From Bacteroidales bacterium (GTDB lineage: Bacteria > Bacteroidota > Bacteroidia > Bacteroidales > UBA10428), in contig JAFGKY010000004.1 in the NCBI GenBank assembly GCA_016928305.1, positions 1 to 64,000 on the forward strand: a stretch of DNA of 64,000 bases, given 5' to 3'. Positions 1 to 7,147 of this stretch are shown here, in pieces (position 1 is the first letter of the stretch; each line of letters starts with the position of its first letter). Under the pieces are notes generated by a model that saw only the letters and a program-made list of their open reading frames with translations, made no database searches and was not told the DNA's origin. The translations under genes were made by a program, and so were the position numbers.

Positions 1-194
1 ACGGCTATCACCCCGGCAATAAAAAAGGCAGGCAAAAGGCACAGCACCACATGCTCGCGGGCATACCACTTCACCAGGTCGAGCGTGGCAGCCAGGGCCG
101 TGTTAAAACGGGCGCTTTCAATGGGAAGAAAGAAGGCAAATACAAAAACGACGATGATCCAAAGGAGGATTTTTATTTCTTTTTTAGTTTCCAT
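1..194 (-). CDS. UPF0718/ArsP-like permease, N-terminal fragment
   Basis: Only the first 64 codons are in the window; the gene continues beyond position 1. The start is the ATG at 194-192 (METKKEIKILLWIIVVFVFA). The protein opens with a short lysine-rich cytoplasmic stretch, a strongly hydrophobic segment at about residues 9-25, then the stretch KWYAREHVVLCLLPAFFIAG, which begins a second membrane segment. This layout and wording resemble the UPF0718 (DUF318) permease family, which includes the organoarsenical exporter ArsP. The neighbouring ArsG-, ArsF-, ArsE- and ArsR-like genes on the same strand support a role in efflux of an organoarsenical or other thiol-reactive compound. Family assignment rests on a short fragment; the substrate is inferred from context. 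Confidence 0.6.
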   Translation of the reverse strand, partial: METKKEIKILLWIIVVFVFAFFLPIESARFNTALAATLDLVKWYAREHVVLCLLPAFFIAGVIA

Positions 195-254
195 TCTTAA
201 TAATTTGAATATTTAAAGATTAAGCCTACTCCGAAAAGTTTGAAATAATCCACT

Positions 255-385
255 CCGGCGCATGCGCCGGTTATGATTTTAACCACCAAAGCACTAAAAC
301 ACGAAAGAATATGCTGCATGTGCGATTGTTGATCACTATTTTGCATTTATTTGTGCTTTTGTGTTTTAGTGGCAAAAACATATTT
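255..385. repeat. Palindrome and imperfect stem in the arsG-permease spacer
   Basis: The 279-bp spacer 195-473 has no credible gene. It holds a perfect 16-bp palindrome CCGGCGCATGCGCCGG at 255-270. Just after it, two related A-rich stretches lie in opposite orientation: CCACCAAAGCACTAAAACAC from about 282, and the reverse complement of a CCACTAAAACACAAAAGCAC-type sequence at about 351-373. They could fold into a long imperfect hairpin. Such sequences recur in Bacteroidota intergenic regions; no function is claimed. The palindrome has no clear T-run after it on the minus strand, so it is not called a terminator. Confidence 0.45.
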
Positions 386-440
386 ACAATTTTTTGTAGT
401 GGACTAAGATTTGAAAATTGTGAGATCTTAAAAATTGTTA

Positions 441-456
441 TTCGTAAAAAGACGAA
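441..456. promoter_or_regulatory. ArsR-type operator candidate (site 3)
   Basis: TTCGT-N6-ACGAA inverted repeat, identical in arm sequence and spacing to the site at 2325-2340 and nearly identical to the one at 2667-2682 in front of the ArsR gene. It lies just downstream of the arsG-like stop codon and about 247 bp upstream of the permease start, so it could control a separate promoter for the permease. The inverted repeat is seen directly; ArsR binding is inferred. Confidence 0.5.
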
Positions 457-473
457 CATTTATGTTAAAAAAA

Positions 474-1184
474 TTAAAACCAGGCCCTGAAAATATAATA
501 TATGCCTACTGCAATAAACAGCAGGGCTATGATACGGCGAAACCAGATTTCGAAAGATTTTACTTTATTATAAACACCTCCGATACCTGATACGGTGTAG
601 GCCAGTATCCATGCAAAAATGATTACGGGAATGCCGGTAGCTATCGCAAATACAATGGGCAGATACAATCCCGATGCGCTGGCAACCGTCATGGGGACAA
701 GCATGCCAAAATAAAGTACGCCGCTGTATGGGCAAAAGGCAAGGGCAAATACCAGTCCGAGCAACACCGCATCAAAATATCCCCACCGGTCTTTTTGCTG
801 CATCCTGGAGGTAAGTCCGCTCATACCCGGGAATTTTATTTTAATGATATCGAGCATGAACAAACCGATGATGATCAACAAAGGACCCAGAATTTTTTCC
901 CCATAGCGTTGAAAAACACCTGAAAATTTGAATTGGTCAACGCCCAGGTATATAATAAGCGCAATGGCGGTATAAGTAAAAGCCCTTCCCAGCGTATATA
1001 GCAGTCCGTTGATAAAAACACGGTTACGGTTTTCCAGGTCCTTGCTGATAAATCCGATGGCAGTGATATTTGTTGCAAGGGGACAGGGACTGATGGCGGT
1101 CATGAAACCCAGCACCATGGCCGATAACCACGGCATGGTGCTGTTCTCCAGGATGTTATTTAAAACTTCGACCAAGGAATTCAT
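474..1184 (-). CDS. ArsG-like CcdA-fold membrane transporter
   Basis: A 236-residue polytopic membrane protein of the CcdA/DsbD-beta family with about six hydrophobic segments. The two redox cysteines sit in the expected proline-containing motifs: Cys34 in ISPCPLA and Cys151 in AFCPYSG. In DsbD/CcdA proteins this pair carries electrons from cytoplasmic thioredoxin across the membrane. The gene follows an ArsF-like lipoprotein and an ArsE-like thioredoxin on the same strand, which matches the ArsEFG set described for nitroaromatic arsenical resistance, where ArsG is called an efflux permease. Electron transfer versus efflux cannot be decided from sequence. Start ATG at 1184; 37-bp gap to the upstream four-helix gene. 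Confidence 0.75.
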   Translation of the reverse strand: MNSLVEVLNNILENSTMPWLSAMVLGFMTAISPCPLATNITAIGFISKDLENRNRVFINGLLYTLGRAFTYTAIALIIYLGVDQFKFSGVFQRYGEKILGPLLIIIGLFMLDIIKIKFPGMSGLTSRMQQKDRWGYFDAVLLGLVFALAFCPYSGVLYFGMLVPMTVASASGLYLPIVFAIATGIPVIIFAWILAYTVSGIGGVYNKVKSFEIWFRRIIALLFIAVGIYYIFRAWF

Positions 1185-1201
1185 TCATTTGAAGATGAGA
1201 C

Positions 1202-1622
1202 AATTTGAAAATTTGAAAATGTTATTGTTTCTTAGATGAGCTTATAATTTTTGAAATTATCTTCATAATAATATTCAATTGGTCATGAAGTCCTTCATCA
1301 TAAAAGTAATTTTTTGCTTCTTTGCATAAAAGGAACCAATAATCAGTTTCATCTGCCTCTTTTGCAGCTATCTTCATCTTATGAATGAAGTCAGCTTTGC
1401 TTTCAGCATTCTGAGCTTCCCTTACACTAGAGCCAATGGAAGTTCCAGACCTTAGTATTTGTTTGGCAATGACATATTTGCGACTTTCTTCAAGTTTTTC
1501 AGTAAATTCAATTAATTTAACTGCAAACTGAATAGTCATTTCTACGATCTTGTTTCCTTTATCATTTCTCATAACCAAGAATATTTAATCTTCGCATTAA
1601 CACATTTTCAAATTTTCAAATT
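1202..1622. repeat. Perfect 20-bp inverted repeats around the four-helix gene
   Basis: AATTTGAAAATTTGAAAATG at 1202-1221 recurs as its exact reverse complement at 1603-1622. The left copy ends at the base before the four-helix gene's stop codon (1222-1224). The right copy ends 10 bp short of the ArsF-like stop codon (1632). The arms have an internal 8-bp period (AATTTGAA). The arrangement, a four-helix (S23-type) gene between inverted repeats, resembles intervening sequences known from some 23S rRNA genes, here sitting inside a protein operon. The repeats are seen directly; mobility is inferred. Confidence 0.65.
1222..1572 (-). CDS. Four-helix bundle protein (S23/IVS type)
   Basis: A 116-residue protein of the four-helix-bundle family first known as the 23S rRNA intervening-sequence protein (TIGR02436-like). 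Recognisable are the central ILRSGTSIGSSVREA-type motif, then a KADFIHKMKIAAKEADET-like helix and YWF. The ATG at 1572 is chosen over an in-frame TTG two codons earlier because family members usually begin right before this stretch. Family members form pentameric alpha-helical bundles; no biochemical role is established. It interrupts an ars-type operon and is bounded by perfect 20-bp inverted repeats, so it looks like an inserted cassette, not an operon component. Confidence 0.8.
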   Translation of the reverse strand: MRNDKGNKIVEMTIQFAVKLIEFTEKLEESRKYVIAKQILRSGTSIGSSVREAQNAESKADFIHKMKIAAKEADETDYWFLLCKEAKNYFYDEGLHDQLNIIMKIISKIISSSKKQ

Positions 1623-1631
1623 ATCAAATTA

Positions 1632-2048
1632 TCACATTAACGAATCGATCTTCTCCTTCATGATGGCTTTAAACTTTTCGGGTTCACGTACGGCATACAT
1701 AAATCCTTCGTTTGTTAGTATGATTTGTTTATCACCTTTTACAACGAGTAAGGTTTGACCATATACCTTTAATTTTTCAGCCAGCGCTTTACCTGATTCT
1801 TCGTCCAGATTTACAGACTGAAAACTGATCTTTCCCTGTTTCACCTGCTCCGTATACAGGGTTTCAATATTCAGCTTTGCCTGTGCTTCAACCGTTTTGC
1901 AGGTCATGCAACGGGCAGTAAAATGAAAATAATACGCCTCCACTTTATCGGCTGAACCGGTTTTTATATCTTTTTTCTCTGTTTGTGCGCTGCAGGCAAT
2001 TACCGGTATAAACACGGCAAGAGCCAGCATGATTCTGATGGTTCTCAT
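1632..2048 (-). CDS. ArsF-like thioredoxin-fold lipoprotein
   Basis: A 138-residue exported protein. Residues 1-18 form a signal peptide ending in a lipobox (PVIAC), so Cys19 is the probable lipidation site. The mature part has YYFHFTARCMTCK with a Cys47-x2-Cys50 pair and a thioredoxin-like layout (strand, CxxC, helix, then GQTLLVVKGDK strands). It resembles proteins annotated as ArsF, the so-called nitrophenyl-compound nitroreductase subunit of ArsEFG. No flavin site is visible, so nitroreductase activity is doubtful; a periplasmic thiol carrier working with the ArsG-like CcdA protein fits better. Gap of 12 bp to the upstream thioredoxin gene. Confidence 0.7.
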   Translation of the reverse strand: MRTIRIMLALAVFIPVIACSAQTEKKDIKTGSADKVEAYYFHFTARCMTCKTVEAQAKLNIETLYTEQVKQGKISFQSVNLDEESGKALAEKLKVYGQTLLVVKGDKQIILTNEGFMYAVREPEKFKAIMKEKIDSLM

Positions 2049-2060
2049 ATTTATTTTTAT

Positions 2061-2300
2061 TTATTGATGTTTAGTAATGATCTCTTTTATTTCTGATACA
2101 GACGGTACGCGGCCGCTAAGGGCAACTTTCTCATTGATAACCAATCCGGGCGTGTGGAGAATACCGTAACCCATAATCTTCATAATATCTTCTTCTTTTT
2201 CAATGTATGCGTCAATGCCGAGTTCAGCCACGGCATCCCTTGCCGTTTTTTCAAGCGCCTTGCATCTCGGACAACCTGTTCCTAAGATTTTTATGTTCAT
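2061..2300 (-). CDS. Thioredoxin-like protein, TM0996/MTH895 family (ArsE-like)
   Basis: A 79-residue small redox protein starting MNIKILGTGCPRCKALEK, with the active-site Cys10-Pro-Arg-Cys13 and the cis-proline region HTPGLVINEKV typical of the thioredoxin fold. Proteins of this family often accompany ArsR repressors and membrane thiol/metal transporters. It could pass electrons to the CcdA-like protein downstream. An operator-like inverted repeat (2325-2340) lies 25 bp before the start codon, between this gene and the ArsR gene. Confidence 0.85.
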   Translation of the reverse strand: MNIKILGTGCPRCKALEKTARDAVAELGIDAYIEKEEDIMKIMGYGILHTPGLVINEKVALSGRVPSVSEIKEIITKHQ

Positions 2301-2324
2301 AAACGTAAATTTTTATGTTCGTGT

Positions 2325-2340
2325 TTCGTAAAATAACGAA
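2325..2340. promoter_or_regulatory. ArsR-type operator candidate (site 2)
   Basis: TTCGT-N6-ACGAA inverted repeat in the 59-bp gap between the ArsR gene and the thioredoxin gene. Arms and spacing are identical to the site at 441-456. It may give the transport genes their own repressed promoter or reinforce autoregulation. No TAnnTTTG box was found next to it. Confidence 0.5.
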
Positions 2341-2359
2341 CGAAAATAGTAAAAAAATG

Positions 2360-2653
2360 TTACAAATCGAAACTGTTTTTAAAAAGTTTTTTTGCTTCCT
2401 TCCAGTTTTCTTTGTTGAGGCAATACCTGATCTTTGGTGCTTCAATTTCACCCTGTATTAATCCGGCTTCTTTCAATTCTTTCAGGTGCTGTGAAAGGGT
2501 TGATTTGGCAATGGGAAGATCTTCAGTCAGGTCACCGCTGTAACAACAGCTTTGCCTGGAAAGCAACTCCAGCACGTAAATCCGGATAGGATGCCCCATG
2601 GCCTTGGCATAGCGGGCAATTTTCTTCTGTCTTCCGGTTATTGTTTCTTTCAT
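2360..2653 (-). CDS. ArsR-family winged-helix repressor
   Basis: A 97-residue regulator. After a short N-terminal helix come AMGHPIRIYVLELLSRQ (first helices), PIAKSTLSQHLKELKEAGLI (recognition helix) and the wing GEIEAPKIRYCLN. Vicinal cysteines Cys36-Cys37 plus Cys78 could bind As(III)/Sb(III) or another thiophilic ligand; their position differs from the ELCVCDL motif of classical ArsR, so the ligand is uncertain. It is the first gene of the ars-like operon. A promoter with an overlapping inverted repeat lies directly upstream, pointing to autorepression. Confidence 0.88.
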   Translation of the reverse strand: MKETITGRQKKIARYAKAMGHPIRIYVLELLSRQSCCYSGDLTEDLPIAKSTLSQHLKELKEAGLIQGEIEAPKIRYCLNKENWKEAKKLFKNSFDL

Positions 2654-2666
2654 GGATAAGCTTATG

Positions 2667-2713
2667 TTCGTATAATATCGAACAAATTTACAATTTTAAT
2701 TTGTAACATTCAA
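2667..2713 (-). promoter_or_regulatory. Promoter and operator of the ArsR operon
   Basis: On the minus strand a -33 TTG (2713-2711) and a -7 box TAAATTTG (2690-2683) are 20 bp apart, a good match to the Bacteroidota consensus. Immediately downstream, over the expected start point, is the inverted repeat TTCGT-N6-TCGAA (2667-2682), 14 bp before the ArsR start codon. A repressor bound there would block initiation. It is the third copy of the motif also seen at 441 and 2325. Confidence 0.65.
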
Positions 2714-2727
2714 GCCTCTTTAAGGCA

Positions 2728-4080
2728 TTAGCGGTTTGTTTCATTCCATACTGTAATCTTTTCGTTGAATTTTATGCTATATAATTCAAGCTCATTCAGC
2801 ACGGGTTCATAAATCTCTTTATGAGTAGGAATTTGGACACCGGTTAATTGGATCTGTCCGGTCAGTAACATTTTAACGGCTATGGCCAGCGGCAGTCCTA
2901 CGGTTTTTGCCATGGCCGTGTTAACTGTATCATCACCGATGGAAACCATCGAAGAAGTCAGCAGGGTAGGCTTTTTCTTGTTGGATTCCTGGTATATAAA
3001 CTTATGCCACATGACCAGCATATCTTTATCTTCTGGTTCCAGCACCCATTTTTTACAGATAATCTGTTCAAGTACTTGTGCCGGAGTTGCGTCTTTCAAT
3101 CCGATAACCGTATCATCAAATATGCCCAGCCATTCGATTTTTTCGCGTACATCCGAATCCTGGTCAATATGCATGTATTGGTACAATTTTGTTTTAACCG
3201 GATCTTCAATACTGTAATACAGGAATGAGTTAATGAATTGCTTGTACGTCATATCTTCCGTATTTCTCATCTTATAGCCGTCATCCGTGGCGCCCAGCTG
3301 AACGAACACATCCCAGGCACGGCAGTAACCCGGCCTTCGCAGAGTTCCGCGATAAACAGTCGGAACATCCTGTAGATTGTACTTTTCAATATATTTCAGC
3401 GAATCACGGTTGGCATACCCTTCAAACTTTCCATATCCCTCTATATCAATTACTTCGGTACGGCGAAACAGTCGGTTATAAGGAATATATTTGTATGTTC
3501 CTTCCTGGATGAAGCATGCAGGGCCCCCCTGACCGGCCAGCACAACATTTCGCGGATTCCAGGTGATCTTGTAATGCCAGGGATTGTTATCGGATTCCGG
3601 AGCGATCAGTCCGCCGGTAAAGGATTCAAAACAAAGTAATTTATGGCCCTGCTCACGGATACGGTTAATTACACGCATGGCTGACATGTGATCAATGCCC
3701 GGGTCAACACCCAGCTCATTCAGGAACAAAATACCCTGGGATTTGGCAAGAGTTGCCATTTCAGCTATTTCATTGGACTCATAAGATGCCGTAAGCATTG
3801 ATTTTTTATACTTCAGGCATGCAAGTGCAACAATCGGATGAAACCTGGCCGGCAACATGGATACCACTACATCTGCAGCCTGAACTTCGTCGTGCAACTG
3901 CTGCTCGTTAAAAACATCAAAAGCAATCACCTTTGTTGATGGTGAGACTTTTTTACGTGCCGTTTCCAGGGTATGCGCACCAACCATAATTTCCCATCCG
4001 TATTTCTGAGCATTCTCTTCAAGATAGCTGATGAGTGTTGAAGAAGATCGTCCGACACCAAGGATAAGTATTTTTTTCAT
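2728..4080 (-). CDS. Saccharopine dehydrogenase (glutamate-forming, Lys9 type)
   Basis: A 450-residue cytosolic oxidoreductase that splits saccharopine into 2-aminoadipate 6-semialdehyde and glutamate. The N-terminal Rossmann motif is GVGRSSSTLISYL. The family blocks FLNELGVDPGIDHMSAM (substrate/catalytic region) and SFTGGLIAPESDNNPWHYK follow, as in yeast Lys9, and the length matches the fungal enzyme (about 446). It is the last gene of the lysine run, 109 bp after the lysine-ketoglutarate reductase. In fungi this enzyme works toward lysine; together with the aminoadipate-semialdehyde dehydrogenase here it should work toward degradation. Confidence 0.92.
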   Translation of the reverse strand: MKKILILGVGRSSSTLISYLEENAQKYGWEIMVGAHTLETARKKVSPSTKVIAFDVFNEQQLHDEVQAADVVVSMLPARFHPIVALACLKYKKSMLTASYESNEIAEMATLAKSQGILFLNELGVDPGIDHMSAMRVINRIREQGHKLLCFESFTGGLIAPESDNNPWHYKITWNPRNVVLAGQGGPACFIQEGTYKYIPYNRLFRRTEVIDIEGYGKFEGYANRDSLKYIEKYNLQDVPTVYRGTLRRPGYCRAWDVFVQLGATDDGYKMRNTEDMTYKQFINSFLYYSIEDPVKTKLYQYMHIDQDSDVREKIEWLGIFDDTVIGLKDATPAQVLEQIICKKWVLEPEDKDMLVMWHKFIYQESNKKKPTLLTSSMVSIGDDTVNTAMAKTVGLPLAIAVKMLLTGQIQLTGVQIPTHKEIYEPVLNELELYSIKFNEKITVWNETNR

Positions 4081-4189
4081 GCGAAATCAGTTATTATATT
4101 TCGAAAGGTAGAAATCGTAAGCCGGATGACCAAAGACTAAAATCAGTTTTCAAAAGTTGGTGATTGATAAAATTTTTTTTAATGATTTA

Positions 4190-5395
4190 TTACTCGTTTA
4201 CCCATTCCTCCAGATATCTATATTTTTCTGTAAGTTTTCCTTCTTCTGCAATGGTTGCCCGTGAAAGAATGTTCTCATGATCCCCATAAACCAATAGCGG
4301 GATTATGTGTTTCATGAGGTTGTTACCAAAATCCGTTGAGGCTTCAATGGGCAGACCGCATGGCAGATTATCGATAGCCATAACGGTAGTGTTCCCGGGG
4401 CGGCTGAAAGCGGATTCCGCTTTTCCTGTTAACGGATTGAAATCATAAAACGGATCACTGAATGTGGTCGTCCTGATGGTGGAGGGCACGGATCCGTTCA
4501 GGTCACAGGTTATGTCAGCTATTGTTTTTATGTTGAAATTCCTGTCTTTCATCTGGCTGAGCGAGAACAAAACCGGTGCTTCGGGATCCCAGTATGCCGC
4601 CATAATTAACATATCCGTTTTGTCACAAAATTGTCCAAAATGACTTTCATACTGGGAGGGAAAAATGAAAAAATGATTCAGGTCAAAGGATTTTCCTGAT
4701 TTATGCCGGTTGTATTTATCGGGACTGAGTTGAACATATACCGGCTTGTCAGGCTTAAGGTTACGGAGGTATTCCCCCACACCTGTTTTTTTTACACCAA
4801 AAGCCGTTAACATCTCTTCCGATCCGCCGGCTACCCTGCCGTCACCCGTCAGGGTAATCTTCACCGGAGGCAGTATGCAGGAGGCAGCTTGTTTCATCAT
4901 ATTCTCCAGTGTATGACACTCCTGTGGTGGTATCAATTCAGGCAATCCGTACCGTTTACACAAAGCCCTGATACCGTTGTAGGCACCTACAAGTCCCGCC
5001 CACCGTCCGAATCCGATAATGCGCAGCCCACTATTGTCGATTAAGGTTTCGTAGTCCACCATCCGGATATGTTTGTCTAATATTGCTTTCAGCAAAGCCT
5101 TATTGTACTGTTGCTTTTTAATAGTGTGTGAAAAAAACAGATAGGTCTTGCCATACAAGAGATACTGTGGTTGAACTTCCTTTACACCCAGCAGTACATC
5201 ACATTCATCGAGATCTTCTTTTACCCTAATCCCTTCCTGCTCATATTCCGTGTCACGAAAACATCGTACAACGCTGGGTTGCACAAATACGTGCACGTCT
5301 GGATACAGATCCTCCAGTTGCCTGCATTGTTTCGGCGTTAAGGGTACACGGTTATCCGCCGGTGTTTTGGTCTCTCTTAAAATACCAATAATCAT
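4190..5395 (-). CDS. Lysine-2-oxoglutarate reductase (saccharopine dehydrogenase, lysine-forming type)
   Basis: A 401-residue enzyme of the alanine dehydrogenase/transhydrogenase fold that condenses lysine with 2-oxoglutarate to saccharopine using NAD(P)H. Visible blocks are the N-terminal GILRETKTPADNRVPLTP (substrate Arg/Lys), LFFSHTIKKQQYN, MVDYETLIDNSGLRIIGFGRWAG and the nucleotide-binding ITLTGDGRVAGGSEEML. These match monofunctional Lys1/LKR proteins, not the fused plant/animal LKR-SDH; the partner SDH is the separate downstream gene. A 9-bp tandem repeat array lies in the 70-bp gap to the upstream dehydrogenase gene. Start ATG at 5395. Confidence 0.9.
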   Translation of the reverse strand: MIIGILRETKTPADNRVPLTPKQCRQLEDLYPDVHVFVQPSVVRCFRDTEYEQEGIRVKEDLDECDVLLGVKEVQPQYLLYGKTYLFFSHTIKKQQYNKALLKAILDKHIRMVDYETLIDNSGLRIIGFGRWAGLVGAYNGIRALCKRYGLPELIPPQECHTLENMMKQAASCILPPVKITLTGDGRVAGGSEEMLTAFGVKKTGVGEYLRNLKPDKPVYVQLSPDKYNRHKSGKSFDLNHFFIFPSQYESHFGQFCDKTDMLIMAAYWDPEAPVLFSLSQMKDRNFNIKTIADITCDLNGSVPSTIRTTTFSDPFYDFNPLTGKAESAFSRPGNTTVMAIDNLPCGLPIEASTDFGNNLMKHIIPLLVYGDHENILSRATIAEEGKLTEKYRYLEEWVNE

Positions 5396-5410
5396 TGAAA
5401 ACTATTTTAC

Positions 5411-5446
5411 ACAATCACGACAATCACAACAATCACAACAATCACA
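5411..5446. repeat. 9-bp tandem repeat, 4 units
   Basis: Four consecutive copies of ACAATCACR fill most of the gap between two lysine-cluster genes. The array has no spacers and is not a CRISPR. It may be length-variable between strains. Confidence 0.85.
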
Positions 5447-5465
5447 ACATCCTTAACTTCACTCT

Positions 5466-7013
5466 TTACACTTCAAACTCAATCCCCTGCGCCAATGGCA
5501 ATTCCGTACTGAAATTTATGGTGTTTGTCTGCCTGCGCATGTATGCTTTCCAGGCGTCGGAACCCGACTCACGTCCTCCGCCGGTATCTTTTTCACCACC
5601 GAAGGCGCCACCGATTTCAGCTCCGGAAGTTCCGATATTCACATTGGCGATACCACAATCGGATCCGGCATGTGAAAGAAATCGTTCGGTTTCCTGCACG
5701 TTATCTGAAAATATAGCGGATGAAAGTCCTTGCGGAACAGCATTATGTAACTGTATAGCTTCATCCAGGTTCCGGTACCGGACCAGATAGAGCAGGGGAG
5801 CAAATGTTTCTTCCCGGACAATGGCATAATGATTCTCGACTTCGGCAATACAGGGTACAACATAATATCCTGAAGCACATCCGGTAGGTTCATAGGATGT
5901 TCCGCCAAAGACAATTTTGCCCCCGGCTTTTCGGACCTCTTCAATGGCTTTGAAAAAATTCTCCGCCGCTTGTTTATCAATAAGCGGGCCTATATGTGTC
6001 GAAGGATCCAAAGGATTCCCGATTTTCAGGCTTGAATAGGTTTTCACCAGCAGGTTTTTGAATTCGTCAAATAACGATTCATGGATGATGATCCGTCTCG
6101 TTGTCGTGCAACGTTGCCCTGCTGTTCCAACGGCACCGAAAACGGTGGCACGCAATGCAAGGTCTATGTTGGCATGGGGTGTTATGATGATGGCATTGTT
6201 GCCTCCGAGTTCCAGGATGGTTTTACCCAGTCGTTCTCCCACAAGCCTTCCGGCATGTTTACCGGTTTTGGTTGATCCGGTGAAAGAAATCAGGGGAATG
6301 TTTCTGTCGCTGAACAATTCATCTCCCAGGTATTTTGAGCTGGTAGCCAGCAGGTTGAGCACACCCTCGGGAACATTATTGTCGTGCAATACCCTGGAAA
6401 TAATTTTATGAACTGCAACGGCACAAAGCAGTACCCTGGATGAGGGCTTCCATAACACCACATCGCCACATACCATAGCTATCATGGCATTCCATGACCA
6501 TACCGCTACCGGAAAATTAAAGGACGTAACTACTCCTACGATCCCTAACGGATGATACTGTTCATACATGCGATGACCAGGACGTTCGGAATGCATGGTC
6601 AGCCCATAGAGCTGCCGTGAAAGCCCTACCGCAAAATCACATATATCGATCATCTCCTGCACTTCCCCCAGTCCTTCCTGGTAAATCTTGCCCATTTCAT
6701 ACGTTACAAGTTTACCAAGAGGTTGCTTATACCTGCGTAGTTCCATCCCTATCTGTCGTACAATCTCACCACGGCGTGGTGCGGGTATCATCCTCCATTT
6801 CTTAAAGGCTTCACCGGCTTTTGAAACCAGCAGGTTATAATCGGTATGGGTTCCTTGTTTTACTCCGGCGATCGGTTTACCGTCAACCGGCGATACTGAA
6901 ACAAGCGTGTCGCCGGCCGTCTTAATCCATTCCGTGCCTGTGCATGCCCCTTCATTCATTTGCTGTATACCAAGCTGGTTAAGCGCTTCCTGAATGTCGT
7001 ATTCGTTATTCAT
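5466..7013 (-). CDS. 2-Aminoadipate 6-semialdehyde dehydrogenase (ALDH7/antiquitin type)
   Basis: A 515-residue NAD-dependent aldehyde dehydrogenase that oxidises aminoadipate semialdehyde to 2-aminoadipate. Similarity to human ALDH7A1 is strong by eye over the whole length: PAPRRGEIVRQIG, EVQEMIDICDFAVGLSR, ISFTGSTKTGK (NAD loop), LELGGNN with the general base Glu268, GTAGQRCTTTRR with the nucleophile Cys302, and the C-terminal GAEIGGAFGGEKDTGGGRES signature of this subfamily. It directly follows the saccharopine-forming and -splitting steps in pathway order. Start ATG at 7013. This assignment is the firmest evidence that the cluster degrades lysine. Confidence 0.93.
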   Translation of the reverse strand: MNNEYDIQEALNQLGIQQMNEGACTGTEWIKTAGDTLVSVSPVDGKPIAGVKQGTHTDYNLLVSKAGEAFKKWRMIPAPRRGEIVRQIGMELRRYKQPLGKLVTYEMGKIYQEGLGEVQEMIDICDFAVGLSRQLYGLTMHSERPGHRMYEQYHPLGIVGVVTSFNFPVAVWSWNAMIAMVCGDVVLWKPSSRVLLCAVAVHKIISRVLHDNNVPEGVLNLLATSSKYLGDELFSDRNIPLISFTGSTKTGKHAGRLVGERLGKTILELGGNNAIIITPHANIDLALRATVFGAVGTAGQRCTTTRRIIIHESLFDEFKNLLVKTYSSLKIGNPLDPSTHIGPLIDKQAAENFFKAIEEVRKAGGKIVFGGTSYEPTGCASGYYVVPCIAEVENHYAIVREETFAPLLYLVRYRNLDEAIQLHNAVPQGLSSAIFSDNVQETERFLSHAGSDCGIANVNIGTSGAEIGGAFGGEKDTGGGRESGSDAWKAYMRRQTNTINFSTELPLAQGIEFEV

Positions 7014-7100
7014 AATTTACGGATTTATTTATACATTGAATTGTATATATCAATTCTATTATATTAATACCAGCACCTAACACTACCTAATACGGTTTAC

Positions 7101-7147
7101 CATTCACTTTTCATTTTTCACTGTTCACTGTTCACTGTTCACCGTTA
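7101..7147 (-). repeat. Heptamer repeat array over a stop codon
   Basis: On the minus strand, tandem GTGAACA/GTGAAAA units. The stop codon of the homoaconitase-like gene (TGA, 7134-7132) is itself part of the array, giving the C-terminus Gly-Glu-Gln. Confidence 0.8.

Noticed and set aside
271..459. 62-codon minus-strand frame in the arsG-permease spacer
   Set aside because: It covers the operator-like repeat and the imperfect stem, has low-complexity basic/hydrophobic composition and no family resemblance.
5411..5446. Repeat array considered as CRISPR
   Set aside because: Units are 9 bp and contiguous with no spacers, and there are no cas genes.
5395..5790. 131-codon plus-strand frame starting in the 9-bp repeats
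   Set aside because: It is antisense to the well-supported aminoadipate-semialdehyde dehydrogenase; its His/Asn-rich start is just the translated repeat.
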